Origin: Sipunculus nudus
Lineage: Eukaryota; Annelida; Sipuncula; Golfingiida; Sipunculidae
NCBI GenBank assembly: GCA_026874595.1
Contig: CM049316.1
Span: 41,619,695-41,683,694 of the forward strand
DNA length: 64,000 nucleotides
Direction: 5' to 3'
Part shown: in pieces, positions 12,158-22,559 of the stretch
Layout: each line of letters begins with the position of its first letter
How positions within the stretch are numbered: the stretch's first letter is position 1
Position numbers and translations under genes: made by a program
The notes under the pieces: generated by a model
Databases searched by the model: none
The model's input: only the letters and a program-made list of their open reading frames with translations
What the model was told of the DNA's origin: nothing

Positions 12158-12581
12158 TTTTAAAAGTTTACACATTTTTCTCTATTTTTGAGATATATAA
12201 ATACAGACTAAATCTTGGCCTGTTGGTTAATCTGTTTGATGCTTCAGTTGAATGGGTATATACTACCATTCTGGTGATAAAATTTCCTTTTGCGAATCTC
12301 TTCCCAGTCAGCTGAGCGTCATGACCCATGGGTCACTTGTTTTTCCCTAACATGACCTATCAGCTGCCAGCATAAGAGAAGTTCAAATGTTTTTATTGTT
12401 CTAGTAATAAGATGTATTGGAACTGATATCCTGGCATGTTGCTTACACTGGTCAGAAACAAATCCAATGTCACTGACATAATTCACGAGTACATGCATAA
12501 TTGCTTTAAAGGTTAAAAAAGTAAGCCTATTTTAAAAGCACTGATAGAACTAGAATATGGGTAGTAGACAAGTGACTATGT

Positions 12582-13443
12582 GTATCCGCCAAATTACAGA
12601 GGCATGGGAAAAGTAAGGCATTGAATGTTCCTAACATGACATGACTTCCAAATTTGTGGCATCAGTGATGCCAATTAAACTCCTCATATATGTGCAGTTG
12701 CCATCAAAAGCAGATCTACAAATGGATACTCCATGCAAAATTTCAGGCAAAGACACTAATCTTCTACTGAGAAAAGTGCATCAGTGTATTCTATTAAACC
12801 AGAACAGCAGGTTGCACCACCTATCTGGTCTACAACATAGCTATCCAAGACATATGAACATGCAGTTGCAAAATTTTCGGCTGATACATACATCCACTCC
12901 TGAGATAAGAACTTTTACCCAAAGCAAACAAGCAGATGGACATCATGCAAAAACAATTACAGATGGTGCAACTTGTCTTGAATATGAGATTGAGGTATCC
13001 AAGATCTATGAACATGCACAGTTTCAGGCCAATACAGCAAACCACTCCTGAGATAAGGGCATCATTGGAATTCTATGAAATGGAGAAGGTAGGTGTTGCC
13101 ACCTGTCTGGTCTACAAGAAAACTCACCGAGATGGATGGACACGCCAAATTACAGTTTAATATATTTAACCATGCACTCCTGAGATATGAGCATTTTTCA
13201 CCCAAAGCCAACACATGGATGAATGCCACACAAGAATGGTTGCAGATGGCACCAACAGTCTTAGTACTAGATGGACATGCACAATTAAAGCCCAATACAA
13301 CAAACCACTCCTGAAAAAAGAGCATTAATTTATTCAACGAAATTGGGAGGGTAGAAGGCGCCACCTGTCTGGTCTATGAAATTATTCTTCAAGATGGATG
13401 GAAATGCCACATTTCAGATCAATACATTTGTTTTGGCAGATAC
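12582..13443 (+). mobile_element. Family B-like element with decayed ~130-150-bp core repeats
   Basis: It starts GTATCCGCCAAATTACAG (12582) and ends TTTTGGCAGATAC (to 13443), the same inverted ends as the 10986 element. The core holds four to six degenerate units recognisable by CCACTCCTGAGATA (12894, 13042, 13174, 13305; spacing 148, 132, 131), GGTCTACAA, GATGGACATGC and a decayed GGTGGCGCCACCTGTCTGG. Reading frames of up to 136 codons across it follow the repeat and have no recognisable domain, so I regard them as non-coding. Confidence 0.6.
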
Positions 13444-13990
13444 AATTACTGGGACTGTAGTTCTGGATTCAGGAACACTGTTAGAATTACTGGGACCCTA
13501 GTTCTAGACTCAAGTACACTGTTAGAATTACTGGAACTCAAGTTCTGGACTTGAGTACACTGTTAGAATTACTGGGACTCTAGTTCTGGACCTGAATACA
13601 CAGTTAGGATAACTGGGACCCCAGTTCTGGACTCAAGTACACTGTTAGAATTACTGGGACCCTAGTTCTAGACAAGTACACTGTGGGATTACTGGGACCC
13701 TAGTTCTGGACTTGAGTACACTGTAAGAACTACTGGGACTCTAGTTCTGGACTTGAGTACACTGTTAGAATTACTGGGACCCTAGTTCTGGACTCGTGTT
13801 CACTGTTAGCATTACTGGAACCCTAGTTCTAGACTCAAGTACAGTTAGAATTACTGGGACTCTAATTCTGGACTCAAGTACACTGTTAGAATTACTTGGA
13901 CTCCAGTGCTGGAGTAGAGTACACAGCTAGAATTAATGGTACTCTAGTTCTGGACACTGTAAGAATTACTGGGACTTTGGTACTGGACCC
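13444..13990 (+). repeat. 41-bp minisatellite
   Basis: About 13 tandem units of AATTACTGGGACCCTAGTTC, TGGACTCAAGTACACTGTTAG. Unit starts at 13444, 13485 and 13526 confirm the 41-base period, and later units carry small deletions (around 13670 and 13840). The first unit starts at the base right after the terminal GATAC of the preceding element. Confidence 0.95.
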
Positions 13991-14464
13991 TTCGAGCACT
14001 ATATATAAAGTCTACACATGGCTTAATTGTGACTCTAAAAAGGTTGTGTTCAATACGTGAATGGTGACATAGATTCAGATCTCTTCACTAACCCTCCCTT
14101 CTGTTATACTCTGTTAAATCAACCTTCATACACCTGTTTTGGGAGCATGCCTCCATAACCTGGGAGAGATATCATAAATGTGGGACAGATATACCACCAC
14201 CTGATACTGATTCACACAGATGGAGTTTAAAGGTAATTATATTATGATTATATTCATTCATGATTATATTATCCTAAAAAAAGCCTTTGTCTCTCTGCAG
14301 TCAGACACTACCCTTAAAATAAACAAAACACTCAATGATAAATGTCACAAGGAACCAAATTTATTTTTTGTGACTTTTCATGTTCTTCAGGGTATCTGGT
14401 TTGGTGAGATAGTATTACCTATGCCTTGCAAACCTCACTTCTGCTGTTCACATTGTTAGAATAT

Positions 14465-14625
14465 TCATGAGCCCAGCAACCAACCAGCCTCTTTCACATG
14501 AGCCCAAGAATAAATCAGCATCTTTCACTTGAGCGTTTGAACCAATCAGCATCTTTTACAGGAGCCCAACAGCCAATCAGCATCTTTCACATGAGCACAA
14601 CTACCAATCAGCATCTTTCACATGT
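14465..14625 (+). repeat. ~35-bp tandem repeat with CCAATCAGCATCTTTCA
   Basis: Five imperfect units of (A)CATGAGCCCAACANCCAATCAGCATCTTTCA. Four units keep a CCAATCAGC or close variant, which resembles the CCAAT-box motif bound by NF-Y. This may be incidental to the repeat unit. No promoter or exon is seen close by. Confidence 0.85.
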
Positions 14626-14639
14626 TATAGTTTAAGCAT

Positions 14640-16660
14640 GTAATCAATCACATTTAATATCAATGTTTCAATTAAGAACATGTAATAAAAAAAAACAAGA
14701 CTTTGAGTTTCCTTCAGTTATGGAATTGTATTACCTCGAGGGTTTGCCCTTATATGTTTAAGTTTTCTTCTTGTAAATTAGACAAAACCTTTTTCTCCAT
14801 TCTATTTACAATTTGCTATGAACATCTGTTAAAAAATAAAATTTTCAGTGGTTTGAAAAAAAAAAACCTTAATGATAACCATATTCAGTTTGTATTTTTT
14901 CTGATTATTTTTAAGTAGAATTTCCTGCCAGTATTAATATATTGGCTGGCAGAGTTTATGAGGCACTGTAACATTTGACAGTGGAACTTGATATTTTGGA
15001 AAAAATATTTATTGTTAAGACATTTTTCACAAATGGAAAATATGATCACTACATGCCATATTGAGAAGATCATGAAGTGACATTCATTTGGTGAAATACA
15101 ATTTTCTGCTATTTTATATAAAATTTATGTCACTGGATTAATTATTACAATAATAAATATATTAAACACTAATGTCTAAAACAGATAAAATACAAAATCT
15201 AAATTCAAAGATTAAAGAAAAAATATGTATAGGTAATATATCTGTTAATAAGTCATTAAATTGTTTAACTTCTAGTACTTTGGTTTTCAGTAGTCTCTGA
15301 AACTGAAGCCCTTGTTGATGACGTTAACACAGGAAACAGTCATTAATGTGTAAATGACATTTTATGTTTGGTATCTATGAAAAAAACATCTTTTTATTAT
15401 GAATGTGAACACTGTATTTGTGCTACCTGTAAATCAAAGATTAATATTATAAACTATAATGTCGGATCTGTCATGTTGTCTATAAGAATGAAACCCAATT
15501 TCCATTGGTTCGATGATCCTATGGATTCTTGTCAAAATGCTAATACTCTCTGTTCATATTTAAATTTAAGATGGTTGCCCATCCATGCCTCTCCCTTGAG
15601 AAATGAAAATACAATGTCAGTTTAGCCAGTACACCCTTAATTGCTAACATTTAATGCATAATAAAGTTACAGAAAACCAATATACTCCGTATACTCTGAA
15701 TAATGCATGGAAAAAATCACAAAAATGGAATCATCATTAAATAAGTTGAACATAACGAGCATTTATTAAAATATGAAGTCAACCCCACCAAATTTACCTT
15801 GAGTATCTTTTAATTCAGTTCCAGGCCCAGATCTGATTGAAAAGTCCATGACATTACTTGGTCAAATCTGATGAGGTTCTGATTATTCAATGGAATATTG
15901 TAAAGTTTACAGTATTTTGTGTTTTTTCCATACCTTTTTCAACATGACATGGCTGGCTCAACATGTCTAGAAATTAAAATAGGCAGTGACCAGTCTATAA
16001 ATATATTACATATAAATATGAGACCAGTCTTTTGTATCAAGGTTTAATGTGCAGTTCACCCACCAGGGGGCATAGGATGTAAAATGTTATTGACAGCTGC
16101 TTGAGAGTACTGCTATGATTCATGGTCAGCCAATAGGGTGATGATTTTACAAAAAACAAATTAGTATAATTCAATCGTTTTTCTTCTATATATATACACT
16201 GAACATAAATACTTGAAAATGAACATTTGACTGACTAACAGTGAGGAACATTGAACTAAATAAGAATTATTTTCTTTTAAAGTGATAATTTAATATGCAG
16301 TCAGACTGAAACAAACAAGATGGCCCATTGGTCATGATGCTCATGATGATAGGTTAAACTAGTGACACACCATGACCCTTTATCAACTGAGACCTTAAGA
16401 AATAAAAAGTGAACTTGATAATTCATAAAATTTTCATGATTTAACCTGCAGAAAATTAAAGATCACACCACTGATTGAATTTTGTAACTGTTACAGATAT
16501 TTTAGAAGAACTTTGTGGTCCAGTTGTGTTCAAGTATTGTGGGTTGGCAGGAACATATGTCTGATTTAATTAAACCATATTGTTCAATGCAAAGTATATG
16601 ATTGCCAAGATAACTCTGATATATATCTTTTCTTTTCCAGTCTCCAAATTAGTTTTAAAT
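14640..16660. other. AT-rich non-coding stretch
   Basis: Reading frames at 14703-14918 and 15368-15625 are short and lack splice-bounded structure. Nothing else is supported. Confidence 0.5.
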
Positions 16661-16810
16661 GTATGAAAAAAAAATCATAGGTGTCACCACTAGTCTCACA
16701 TAATGGTGAGAAAGATCAACAATCATAGCAAATTGATCAGTATGTTGACAGGCACTTCAGTTTGTTTATGACTGCGAATAGCAAAACATGCAACATGTTT
16801 AAAAGAAAAC

Positions 16811-17107
16811 TGGCTTCTGTGGCTCAGGGTTAAAGCACAGAACTCAAAGCCGGGAAATTGTGGGTTCAGATCTCAGCTGAGGCAATGATATTTTTCATGG
16901 TCGGCCCCACCCAGGGTGAGCAGTAAAAACTGAGCACTCTGCCGGCATAATTGGAAGGCCATTGCCCAGCAGCCTTGTATCACTCACATACAAGTGTGTC
17001 TTTGGGGATTCCATGTTATTACCCAGCAATGGGAATGATTACACACCCAGGACCTGCAGGTGCGGTAGATATCAGGCCTGGGTGACACCAGAATACAAAA
17101 TAAAAAA
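16811..17107 (+). mobile_element. tRNA-derived SINE
   Basis: The 5' part is tRNA-like. An A-box-type TGGCTCAGGGTTAAAGC (about 16820) is followed 43 bases on by a B-box-type GGGTTCAGATCTCAGC (about 16862), the internal promoter of RNA polymerase III. A conserved-looking body follows with GGCCCCACCCAGGGTGAGCA, a CAGCCTTGTATCAC word and a CCCAGGACCTGCAGGTGC word. It ends in an A-rich tail AATACAAAATAAAAAAATG. Length is about 300 bases, usual for a full-length SINE. The A-box has lost a base relative to a tRNA, so the copy is likely old. Family name not assigned. Confidence 0.8.
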
Positions 17108-18319
17108 ATGATAGGATGTGAGTGCTACCACCCTGTCAAGTAGTCCAAAACGGAAATGGAATCTCTGCAGATGTATATACTTAGGTTAAGAATTAGATAA
17201 GTCAGCATTACAAAATGGAGGTGGTTACCTCCACCAAAAAAAAAAAATGTTTAAAGGGTATACTCATACAATTCTATGGGAAAATACCTAACACATCAGG
17301 AATATAAAAATAATGTGTAACCTTTATAATAAAAAGATTGAAATGTTCAGTTAGTAGAGGTGAAACTTTTTTAAGGCATTAAAAAAAATTCTGCAGTCTG
17401 AAAGTGTAAGGTATCTGACCCAATCATCAACTGATACCCCGATTCTTCACCGCAGCATTGACATTAGGAAATCAGATTAAATCTTAGAACGATCAACAAG
17501 AATACAAATGTGCCAGCCAAGGTAATCAGCATGTTGATGAATAACTGGCTCTATTCAGATAAAGAGTTACACTGAAATCCCACAATGAAGTCATGATGTA
17601 TGCTCAGACTTGATACTACAGACACGCATTTACCCTGGAATTAGAGGTTAAAATGATAGGGCCACTTTAAAAAATAAAAACAGGAAAACACTAGCCTTGT
17701 ATATTATACTCAGTGTCATAAATACACATCGTAGTAGAGTTACCCTGTGCTCACTTTTTCTCTGTCTGCTCAAATTGTAAATTTTATTTGGATATAAATT
17801 TCAAAATTTCATTTTCGGACTCAGAATTAAAGACCTGAGACATCAGACTCCGTGCAGCAGAAAAATAAACTCAAATTATGAATCTGATAATCAACACTGT
17901 ATGACCTGTACAACCCTATTTATGGAATAATAAAAATACAAAGTGTTGTACTGTCATGTCTACAAAATCAAAAAGTAAGATTGCCTCACAGTTATAATTT
18001 TTTTTAAAACATTCTAATGGGTATAAAAAATTTCTGATCCTGTATGTAGGGGTATGAATGAATAAAAATAAACTTAAAATAATATCATTAACTTTAATTT
18101 TTTTAATCGGGTGAAACATTTATTTTATAAAAATGACTCATTAAAAGACTTGCTGTACAGCACAGCAAATACTTTGCTTAATAAAAGGCATTTTTGGGGC
18201 ACTGCAAAGCTGAGAAAGATTAACTTTTTTCAGCTTTGCTTTTTAGTGCTGCAAAACACAGCGCAGCATTGTATTTGGTGTGGACACTCGGGTGTATTTG
18301 CATGAGCTCAGCATTTTTT

Positions 18320-18500
18320 GCACACACAGAGTTGAACTGGTCTGAAAGAACACCTGTCTATTAGTACACCCTTGAGTGAACAGAAATTATCCACATTGGT
18401 TGTAACTGACCTATTTAATTAGACCACCTGTGAATGAAGAGTAAAGACCACTTTTCTCCAGTCCCAAGGATGGTCTTATTACACAGGTTTCAATATATAT
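18320..18500. mobile_element. Possible small MITE remnant (GACCACCTGT / ACAGGTTT)
   Basis: Words such as GAACACCTGTCTATTAGTAC, GACCACCTGTGAATGAAGAG, TAAAGACCACTTTTCT and AAGGATGGTCTTATTACACA GGTTTCA resemble the ends of small mariner-like MITEs found in marine invertebrates. The ends are not precise here. Confidence 0.3.
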
Positions 18501-18850
18501 ACAAGGGGTGGATGCAAAATATGGAATACCAATGAAAACTACTTTGAAAGGTCCTCATATCAAGGAAAAGGGGGTTTGAAAAATAAGGTTTGAATGAAAG
18601 GTCATAGTGGCTGATTAGGGAAGGAAGAATCTCTTGACCACCCCCTCCCCTGATCTGCGTATTATGGGAGCCAAATTTTAATTGATATTTTAATTGTTTT
18701 ATTTTGTCAGTGATGCCACCATAAGTTAACCTCTGTGATGCTATCTGATGGCTTGAAAATAAGGAACAAGCCCTTGAAACTGCTGATTAATATGAAAATT
18801 TGGTTTTGTGATCAGTACATGCAAATGCATGCTTTCCTGTTTGTCTGACT

Positions 18851-18870
18851 GGGGGGGGGGGGGGGGGGGG
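18851..18870. repeat. Poly-G run of about 20 bases
   Basis: Uninterrupted G homopolymer following TTTGTCTGACT. Its length is likely to be unstable and poorly sequenced. Confidence 0.95.
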
Positions 18871-18944
18871 TGGTCTTTATTAATAAACTGGTTAAACTGT
18901 CAGACTGTCCCTATCTTTAACACAATGGGGGAGTAACAGCAGAA

Positions 18945-19140
18945 GCGGATCCAGAGGGAGGGTCCAAGGGGTCAGGACCCCCCCCCCTTTTTCAGCTGAC
19001 GAAACCTTTTTTAAGGGTTTCTGACCCCTTTTTGCCAGCTACACCCCCCTTTTCCCGAACCAGGGACTTTTTTTAGGTTTTTCATTAGTCCTCCTGTGTT
19101 GGACCCCTCCTTTTCCTAAATCCTGGATCCGCCCCTGTTT
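18945..19140. mobile_element. MITE with GCGGATCCAG terminal inverted repeats
   Basis: The left end AAGCGGATCCAGAGGGAG and right end AAATCCTGGATCCGCCCCTG are inverted copies (CGGATCC core). The interior is C/T-rich with repeated GACCCCTTTTT and CCCCCCTTTT words. About 190 bases with no coding capacity. The interior strand asymmetry is typical of this widespread element type. I did not find a convincing target-site duplication. Confidence 0.65.
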
Positions 19141-19842
19141 TTTTAATGGTTCCAAAATAAACAGATTACATATTTTTAATCATGATATGACGACCGGGCA
19201 GTACTGAGATATGATGAAATTAGACAAGGCAAAATTTATGGTTGAATTAATAACCATATTCTCACAAATAATTAAGGTATATTAAGGGTTTTGGATTGTA
19301 TTTTTTATACTTAGAGAATTAATCCAGTGGGCAGTCTGAAAAGACAAGTACTTGGGTACAATTATATCCAGTGCAGTTCAGATCAGCTCGAAAAAAGCGG
19401 CAACTGGCCTATTTATATTTTATTTTTAATGATCACAGCCTCGAGCGGAACCCCTTATTTCTGTCTGCCAGCATGTCTGTGACAGCCGGCATGACGGGCA
19501 GGCCAACGGAATCAAAAGTCCGCGTAAATCATTCTTAAAATTACTTTCAACAGCAAAGAATATGCTTTGTGTGGTACCTTGCTGTGTGGAATCAATGGTC
19601 TTAACATCGGAGGTCAACATGCAGTAAACCAAGATGTCCAACACTGCCTGGAAAGCACCCCACGTGGGTGTGTTGACAGTCCCACAATGCCTCGGTCTGG
19701 GCATGCGCGTTGGCGCCAATTAATTTTTGAATAATTAATTAGCACAATAAAAAGATCCCCGATCCAACACGTGTGATATTTTTAGATCGTGACAAGTCGG
19801 CCCCAACCCCTGCGCCCGTCCTGGCCTCAGTCGTCGAAGAAA

Positions 19843-19872
19843 ATGCCGGATGAGAACCTCACAGAAGGCTAG
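19843..19872 (+). other. Short upstream open reading frame (MPDENLTEG)
   Basis: ATG in AAAATGCCGG opens a 9-codon frame ending TAG, 43 bases before the candidate start at 19915 and in the same CpG island. If both lie in the 5' leader of one transcript it could lower translation from the next ATG. Transcript boundaries are unknown. Confidence 0.3.
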
Positions 19873-19914
19873 GGCGGCTCAAGTTAGCGGCCAGCCTGCC
19901 GTGGGACCCCTGAC

Positions 19915-19945
19915 ATGAACTTCGTGGCGGAAAACTCGAAAGTCA
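19915..19945 (+). CDS. Candidate first coding exon, reads MNFVAENSKV then a phase-1 splice donor
   Basis: ATG (19915) in a CpG island is followed by ten codons and one base, then GTGAGTAAT, a strong donor match. The exon would also include leader sequence upstream. It has no signal peptide and is too short to recognise. Codon use is mixed. No in-frame continuation can be read through the intron (GTG AGT AA). The ten residues may be translated, or this may be a non-coding first exon. The phase fits the 62889 exon, but not the 25578 or 26788 exons. Confidence 0.35.
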
Positions 19946-20159
19946 GTGAGTAATATTTACGTCCCAAGATGATGTATTAAGGGGAGCCCGGCTCAGGTCA
20001 TGGACTGGAAGTAGGTTAGCATAGACTTACACCCTGCTGTAAGGGGCACGGCAGGCCCCGCACTAATTACAACCCCCCAATTATGCACCATTTGCCAGGG
20101 CCGCTAGAATGTGTGGCGCGCGAGCCGGGCTTTGTAACGGGTGATTGATCTACTTGTCA

Positions 20160-20178
20160 AATTGATTGATTGATTGAT
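20160..20178. repeat. (GATT)n short repeat
   Basis: ATTGATTGATTGATTGAT, a tetranucleotide run inside the CpG island. Confidence 0.9.
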
Positions 20179-20764
20179 AGTTCACAGCGCGTCTATCTCC
20201 GTCCTTCCTGACCGCCGTGAGGACACCAGACTAAGATCGCGGGAGGGGGTCAAGCGAAAAAGCTATCCTCGGCAGTATTCTACTTGCCTTGGGTTGAGGT
20301 ATCGATTTGATCTCCTGGTTTCGTCGGGCGTCGCGCCGGCGGCGATATTTACACGTCTGTCTGGGAGCAGCATGCGGGGGGAATCCTCGCGGTGCACGCG
20401 CACCGCCCACCCATGTGTTTTGATTCCCAAATGTCGTCACAAGCATGCAATGGTATTCCCCCAGAACACATGCCGACCCCACGCCGTCCCGCCGGCTGAG
20501 GCCAACCACCACATAACTATTGATAACACGTAGATCGTAGAATACTGCGTACTCTGCCCTGGCTGTAGCACAAGATTTTACACACCGGCCCTGGACGTGG
20601 CGCCCAGCCAGACAGACCGAATAATTCCAAAATGGTCTAGCTTGCTAGATTGTAAGGAATCTAGTCATGAATGGATTGTTTGTAAACATTTAAACGTGGT
20701 CTGGTGGCGGCCCTCGCACGCACGTGCTCTCGTATTTACATTCTGGGAATGGTGATTTATCAAA

Positions 20765-22225
20765 ATATGCTTGATTTTTCTTGATCTTTCAAATTGTTTT
20801 TGGTGTTTGTAATGGCCATATGTTAGTGAGATAATTATTTATACTTCAATAATATGTAAAATGTGATTATAAAATTGAATTTCCTTGAAACCTCACTAAA
20901 ATATGTGGTATGATTGTATGATGCCTAAAATTTTTCATTATTGTATGCCATTATATAAAAAATAAATTAAAAAATGTTTAAAATGGGTTTGTTATCATAG
21001 AAACATTTAACAGTTGATTTAAATTACATAAATTTAATGGTCTTTATACAAATTTAATGGGGTTTCCTTTCAAAAATAGAAAGTCTACATTAAATGAAAG
21101 CTAATCATTTGAATTAGTTTATAAAATTAAATTTGAACCAAGTAATTCATGCATTGTGTATTTAAAATTATCCTTCAGCCAGAAAGATGCATTTACTTTT
21201 TATTTGACTTGAACAGTTTAATAATTTATTTTCTCATCTTTTTATGTGAAGCAACATTGAATAACAAAGAGAAAGAAGGCACTCTATAGGGATATTGTTT
21301 ATTTCACATGTTGTCATTTTGTGAACTTTCATTTGCTTATCAAGACTTATACAGTCAGAAATATTATATTAAGATTAACTTTCATTATTTTTAGTTTTCA
21401 TTATTTTTTCAAGCAAATTGTATTATACATTAAATGTAGAGCAATACAAAAAATTAACCAGGTGCCACTGAAAATTTACCAACATGAAAGTGATACTCCC
21501 ATGTATCTTGTCACAGAAAAGTAATTAATTTGTGATATTTTAAGAATATCTGCATTTGTTTATTGGGTTTAAGTTTTAAGAATGACATTATTTCAACCTG
21601 TTGTAGGGAAACTGATCTTGTTCATACAGAGGTCTTAATTATTTTCAGCAGAAAATTATTATCAGGATGCTTTAGGGATAAAACATTCAGGCAGATGCTT
21701 GTTGGGAAATATTAGTTTCAGAATGCCATCACAGATGATAATGCAGTCATGAAATATAAGCTAAGTAATTCTGTACTTTGCACTGCAGTGTTTATTATGT
21801 GCCATTAACACACAGGCAGGGTGTTATACAGATGGTCTTGATTAATAATAAAGTAGAATGTTGATATTATTTTTCTAGTTCATATAAGATAAGTATAGCT
21901 TGCTGCAATTTAACCAGCAAATAATTAAATACTGTTTGTTATCTTTGGTGTTTAATGGTAATTTAGAGCATTCTCTGCTCCCTGAAATTATTTATAAATT
22001 CTCTTTGATTTATTAGCTGTTAGGAAGAAGATGATTGTTCTGTATTCTGAAACCTTCTGTTACTAAATAAGGGTGCATCATCGATAACCCTGCCATATCC
22101 ATGGCGACATTCATGGACATGCTTCATGAAAATTCTGAGAATTTTGTCTGGATAAGAAATTAAGTCTTTGGTATTACAGCACTTTTTTTTATAGTACATA
22201 CAGATGTATTGAGCAGTTTATATGG

Positions 22226-22228
<3 letters not shown>
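20765..22228. other. AT-rich non-coding stretch
   Basis: Composition drops sharply after the CpG island. No exon or repeat supported. Read as the start of a large intron if the exon at 19915 is real. Confidence 0.5.

Positions 22229-22300
<72 letters not shown>
22229..22300. repeat. (AT)n microsatellite
   Basis: About 70 bases of AT repeats, broken once by GT near 22269. Confidence 0.97.
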
Positions 22301-22301
<1 letters not shown>

Positions 22302-22465
22302 TCTTATGGTTTACTGCAATAAACAACTGCTCTGTAGTATGATACCACACCTTGGACCATTTCAATCAGAGTACTGAGACCTCTTACCTGATGAGAGCAA
22401 CACATTGCATGAAACTACCAAGTAGTAAAAATGTCTGACAAAATTTGATTCCTCTGTTTGTATAA

Positions 22466-22516
22466 TTATATATATATATATATTTACACACACACACACA
22501 CACATATATATATATG
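22466..22516. repeat. Compound (TA)n(CA)n(TA)n microsatellite
   Basis: TA units, then TTTACACACA with about ten CA units, then TA units again. Confidence 0.96.
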
Positions 22517-22559
22517 CAGCTACACTAGCCAGCCCAAGAGTCATGTGAAAACTTTTTCT

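Larger units (their letters stand above)
8938..12339 (+). mobile_element. Hairpin-ended tandem-core element, family A (copy 1, carries a nested element)
   Basis: It starts in a T tract. AGCTCAG..GAC pairs with GTC..CTGAGCT to form a 5' hairpin, followed by a GTCCGCCGTCCGTC leader. The subterminal GCTCAGCCGACT (8939-8950) returns inverted as AGTCAGCTGAGC (12306-12317), one mismatch in twelve. Just before the end, TGACCCATGGGTCA (12322-12335) is a perfect palindrome, followed by CTTG and TTTTT. The core is six 336-350-bp monomers. No protein-coding capacity is visible. A second copy with the same ends lies at 29383. The layout resembles Helentron-associated non-autonomous elements (HINEs). That class is inferred, and no Rep/helicase is present. 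Confidence 0.75.
19420..20760. promoter_or_regulatory. CpG island with promoter-like motifs
   Basis: This is the only long stretch rich in CpG in the window. TGGGCATGCGCG (19698-19709) is NRF1-like, TTGGCGCC (19710-19717) is E2F-like and overlaps a CCAAT (19716-19720). CACGTG E-boxes occur at 19671, 19768 and 20721. ATAAAAAG at about 19747 could act as a weak TATA-like element. Its 3' half (20090-20730) is strongly CpG-rich (GGCGCGCGAGCC, CGTCGCGCCGGCGGCG). In invertebrates with mosaic methylation such islands mark promoters. The direction is inferred from the plus-strand donor at 19946. Confidence 0.65.

Noticed and set aside
20174-20533. 119-codon plus-strand and 93-codon minus-strand frames in the CpG island
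   Set aside because: Overlapping frames on both strands are expected in GC-rich DNA. There is no splice-site support, and the Arg/Pro/Ser composition simply reflects CpG content.
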